Assembly: GCA_024998685.1 (NCBI GenBank)
Contig: JACOEH010000001.1
Coordinates: forward strand, 124,001 to 188,000
Source of the DNA: Nitrospira sp.
Lineage (GTDB): Bacteria; Nitrospirota; Nitrospiria; Nitrospirales; Nitrospiraceae
Reading direction: 5' to 3'
DNA: 64,000 nucleotides
Shown: in pieces, positions 62,120 to 64,000 of the stretch
Layout of the letters: each line of letters starts with the position of its first letter
How positions within the stretch are numbered: position 1 is the first letter of the stretch
The notes under the pieces: model-generated
The model's input: the letters and a program-made list of their open reading frames with translations, nothing else
What the model was told of the DNA's origin: nothing
Databases searched by the model: none
Program-made: the position numbers and the translations under genes

Positions 62120-62593
62120 TCATGTAATTCTGATCTCGGTGCTCTGAGGTTTAGCTTTCTGGGATTTGGGAACGTGGACCTTCAGGACACCGTCTTTGAA
62201 GTCGGCGGCGACTTTGGTTTCGTCGGCATCTTCCGGAAGCATGAAGTTGCGCGTAAAGCTTCCATAGGCTCGCTCGATGCGATGAAACTTTTTGTTCGTT
62301 TCTTCCTTTTCGTACTTCCGCTCGCCTGTAATCGTGAGGACATCGTCATGGACCGAGAGTTTCACATCCTCCTTTTTGACCTCCGGCAGCTCGGCCTTGA
62401 TGAGGTATTCCTTTTCGTCCTCCGTGATGTCTACGAGAGGCGTCCATTCGGCGACGGTCATTTCCTCCTTGCCGCCTTTCGGGCCGGCCGGGGAACGACC
62501 GAAGAATGTTGCCAACCGATGCTCCATCTCCTCCAGGTCTTTGATCGGATGCCAACGTGTCTTCAATGGGTCCCAACGGGTCAGTGGGTTCAT
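62120..62593 (-). CDS. Small heat-shock protein, Hsp20 family
   Basis: A 157-residue alpha-crystallin-type holdase. The alpha-crystallin domain spans about 47-145, with EWTPLVDITEDEKEYLIKAE, LPEVKKEDVKLSVHDDVLTI and the C-terminal GVLKVHVPKSQKAK with an IEIRIT-like tail (TEIRIT). GGAGGG lies 7 bases before ATG 62593. It prevents aggregation of unfolded proteins. Confidence 0.95.
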   Translation of the reverse strand: MNPLTRWDPLKTRWHPIKDLEEMEHRLATFFGRSPAGPKGGKEEMTVAEWTPLVDITEDEKEYLIKAELPEVKKEDVKLSVHDDVLTITGERKYEKEETNKKFHRIERAYGSFTRNFMLPEDADETKVAADFKDGVLKVHVPKSQKAKPQSTEIRIT

Positions 62594-62760
62594 GATAGGC
62601 CCTCCTTTTTTGTGGAACTGTTTAGGCGATAGATTGTGTGTCCGCAAACTATAAGAACTCTCAAAAAGGCGATAACTCGGGAAACACCTAGAATTTTTTG
62701 CCGATGAGGTTTGGCCGTTTTGAACCACGTCGAAGGCGGGCAGTACGCTCGACGTGATCC

Positions 62761-62927
62761 TGTGACGTATCCATCATCGCTGCTGCGAACAAACCTTGAG
62801 CAACAGACGTGCCTGTTCGAACAGAAGACAATATCAACGAGTTAGTAGTTTGTTTTGCCGACGATGGACAAGTTGACGAAATCGGACAGACAAATTGACC
62901 GTCGCGGCGGGAAGAGAGGCGACATCA
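62761..62927. repeat. 166-bp direct repeat, copy 2
   Basis: Same orientation as copy 1 (56382-56547) and about 90% identical by eye. It begins at TGTGACG and ends exactly at the kinase stop codon, so the repeat unit looks like the downstream flank of this kinase gene. Differences include a missing C in GAGTTAGTAG and a GCGGCGGGAAGA stretch. Confidence 0.85.
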
Positions 62928-64000
62928 ATGCGATTCGGGCAACCAGACGGCGAACGTCGTGCCTTTGCCCGGCTCACTGTCGACCGAAACCTTGCCGCCT
63001 TGCCGGGTCACGAGCATCCGGCTGATGGAGAGACCGAGCCCCGTGCCTTCTCGCCCCTTGGTCGTAAAGAACGAGTCGAAGATTTTCCGCATGACGTCGG
63101 GCGCCATGCCGGCACCGGTATCCGCAACTTCGATGACGACCCCCGGGCGGTCGCCTTCATCACGGTCGAACGTCCGCACGGTGAGCCGTCCGCCACCGGG
63201 CATCGCATGAATGGCATTGACCAGTAGATTTACAAGGACCTGCTGTAACTCAGTCCTGTTCATTTGGATGAGTCGCGACGCGCGATGGTCTCGCTCGACG
63301 GCAATCGTCGTCTTCTTGAACAGATGTTGGACCAGCGGTAACGTGTCGGTGACGATCTCCGCGACGTCGTACTGTTCGGAGTAACCCGCGTATTCTTGCG
63401 GCTTCGCAAATCGAAGCAGCCTGGTGACAATTTCACCGATGCGGTGCAGCTGCTCGTCTATGAGCCGAAATTCCGTCTTTGCCGCTTCGGCCTTGCTGCC
63501 CATCAAGTCGCGGAGCACCTCCAAATTTCCCTGCATGACCGCGATCGGATTATTGACCTCATGCGCCACGCCGGCGGTGATTTCGCCTATCGCGGCAAGT
63601 TTTTCCGACATAATGAGTTGTTGGGTCGTCGTCTCCAATCGTCGATTGGCTTGTTGCAGCTCGAGCGTGCGTCCCTCGACACGCTGATTGAGCTCCTCAT
63701 TCCACTGGCGCAGCTGCGCGTCGCGCTCCTGGATTTGATCGAGCAGATGATCGAGATGAAGCGCCACTCGGCCGATCTCGTCCTTACTCTCGACATGGCC
63801 GGTCCGTGCATCAAGATCGCCGCTCTCGACCTGGGTGATCGTTCCGATCATCCGCTCAAGAGGCCTGAAGATTTCTGCGGCCCATCTCAGAAATAGTGGA
63901 ACAGTCGCGGCGACTGCGAGCAGGAACGCAAGCCCTATCTCCAGCAAAGTCCGACGCTTCGCTTCGGTGAAGGGCCTCTCGAGAAACCCCGCATAGAGCA
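62925..64000 (-). CDS. HAMP-domain histidine kinase (5' end outside window)
   Basis: The open frame reaches the window edge, so the N-terminal sensor part is missing. Visible parts are a TM segment (IGLAFLLAVAATVPLFLRW), HAMP (FRPLERMIGTITQVESGDLD), coiled coil, HisKA with the phosphoacceptor in TAGVAHEVNNPIAVMQG, and a HATPase domain (VEVADTGAGMAPDV, KGREGTGLGLSISRM, PGKGTTFAVWLPES). It is a NtrB-like membrane sensor. Directly after its stop lies the 166-bp repeat also found near the encapsulin locus. Confidence 0.9.
   Translation of the reverse strand, partial: LYAGFLERPFTEAKRRTLLEIGLAFLLAVAATVPLFLRWAAEIFRPLERMIGTITQVESGDLDARTGHVESKDEIGRVALHLDHLLDQIQERDAQLRQWNEELNQRVEGRTLELQQANRRLETTTQQLIMSEKLAAIGEITAGVAHEVNNPIAVMQGNLEVLRDLMGSKAEAAKTEFRLIDEQLHRIGEIVTRLLRFAKPQEYAGYSEQYDVAEIVTDTLPLVQHLFKKTTIAVERDHRASRLIQMNRTELQQVLVNLLVNAIHAMPGGGRLTVRTFDRDEGDRPGVVIEVADTGAGMAPDVMRKIFDSFFTTKGREGTGLGLSISRMLVTRQGGKVSVDSEPGKGTTFAVWLPESH

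Noticed and set aside
62174-62632. Antisense open frame over the Hsp20 gene
   Set aside because: Hsp20 on the minus strand has full motifs and a strong ribosome-binding site; the antisense frame has neither.

Overview
The window most likely comes from a GC-rich, Gram-negative, Nitrospira-like bacterium. This is an inference from gene content: a homodimeric pyruvate dehydrogenase E1/E2 pair, two molybdopterin oxidoreductases with fdhD, Tat and lipoprotein signals, BON-domain proteins, NodT-type outer-membrane channels, and an encapsulin with DyP peroxidase. No rRNA, tRNA or CRISPR array was recognised, so the taxonomy is provisional.

Layout. 0-4.3 kb: aceE and aceF on the minus strand. 4.4-9.8 kb: a damaged chemotaxis-type signalling locus (split CheB, and a CheB/CheR/PAS fusion broken by several single-base indels) followed by an intact PAS histidine kinase. 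10.1-12.3 kb: an unrecognised pair, one protein sigma-factor-like and one a membrane-anchored coiled coil. 12.8-19.9 kb: a compact plus-strand cluster of GT4 glycosyltransferase, MFS exporter, BON protein, second MFS exporter and amylo-alpha-1,6-glucosidase. 20-25 kb: a hybrid kinase with a short unannotated upstream gene, and two tandem Crp-like regulators. 25-34 kb: a stress and membrane-transport region (DUF1328, CsbD, MacB-type permease without ATPase, MacA-type adaptor, P-type ATPase, universal stress protein, two CBS proteins, a cupredoxin-like protein). 34.3-41.1 kb: an IS3 remnant, an EmrB/NodT/EmrA tripartite efflux operon with a good sigma-54 promoter, and a GAF/AAA+/Fis sigma-54 activator just upstream. 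41-47 kb: a PII-like protein, TPR and DUF1264 proteins, small envelope proteins and a Rieske-FAD oxidoreductase. 47.3-56.3 kb: an FdhF/YdeP-type oxidoreductase, FdhD, a TolC-like protein, an alpha carbonic anhydrase, a Tat-exported nitrate-reductase-like molybdoenzyme and a repeat-bearing lipoprotein. 56.3-64 kb: a 166-bp duplicated element with IS3 and kinase debris, a broken encapsulin next to its intact DyP cargo, then BON, HdeD and Hsp20 stress genes and a histidine kinase running off the window.

The most interesting signals are these. (1) A native encapsulin/DyP nanocompartment operon whose cargo gene is intact and keeps its loading peptide, while the shell gene carries one frameshift. 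(2) Six single-base frameshifts confined to two signalling or compartment loci in an otherwise clean window. (3) A 166-bp direct repeat 6.4 kb apart whose upstream copy was split from a kinase 3' end by an IS3 fragment. (4) A sigma-54 promoter with a palindromic candidate activator site between an activator gene and an efflux operon. (5) A molybdoenzyme with glycine in place of the expected fourth iron-sulfur cysteine. (6) Recurrent intergenic hairpin repeats, one of which has become the coding linker fusing a kinase to its receiver domain.
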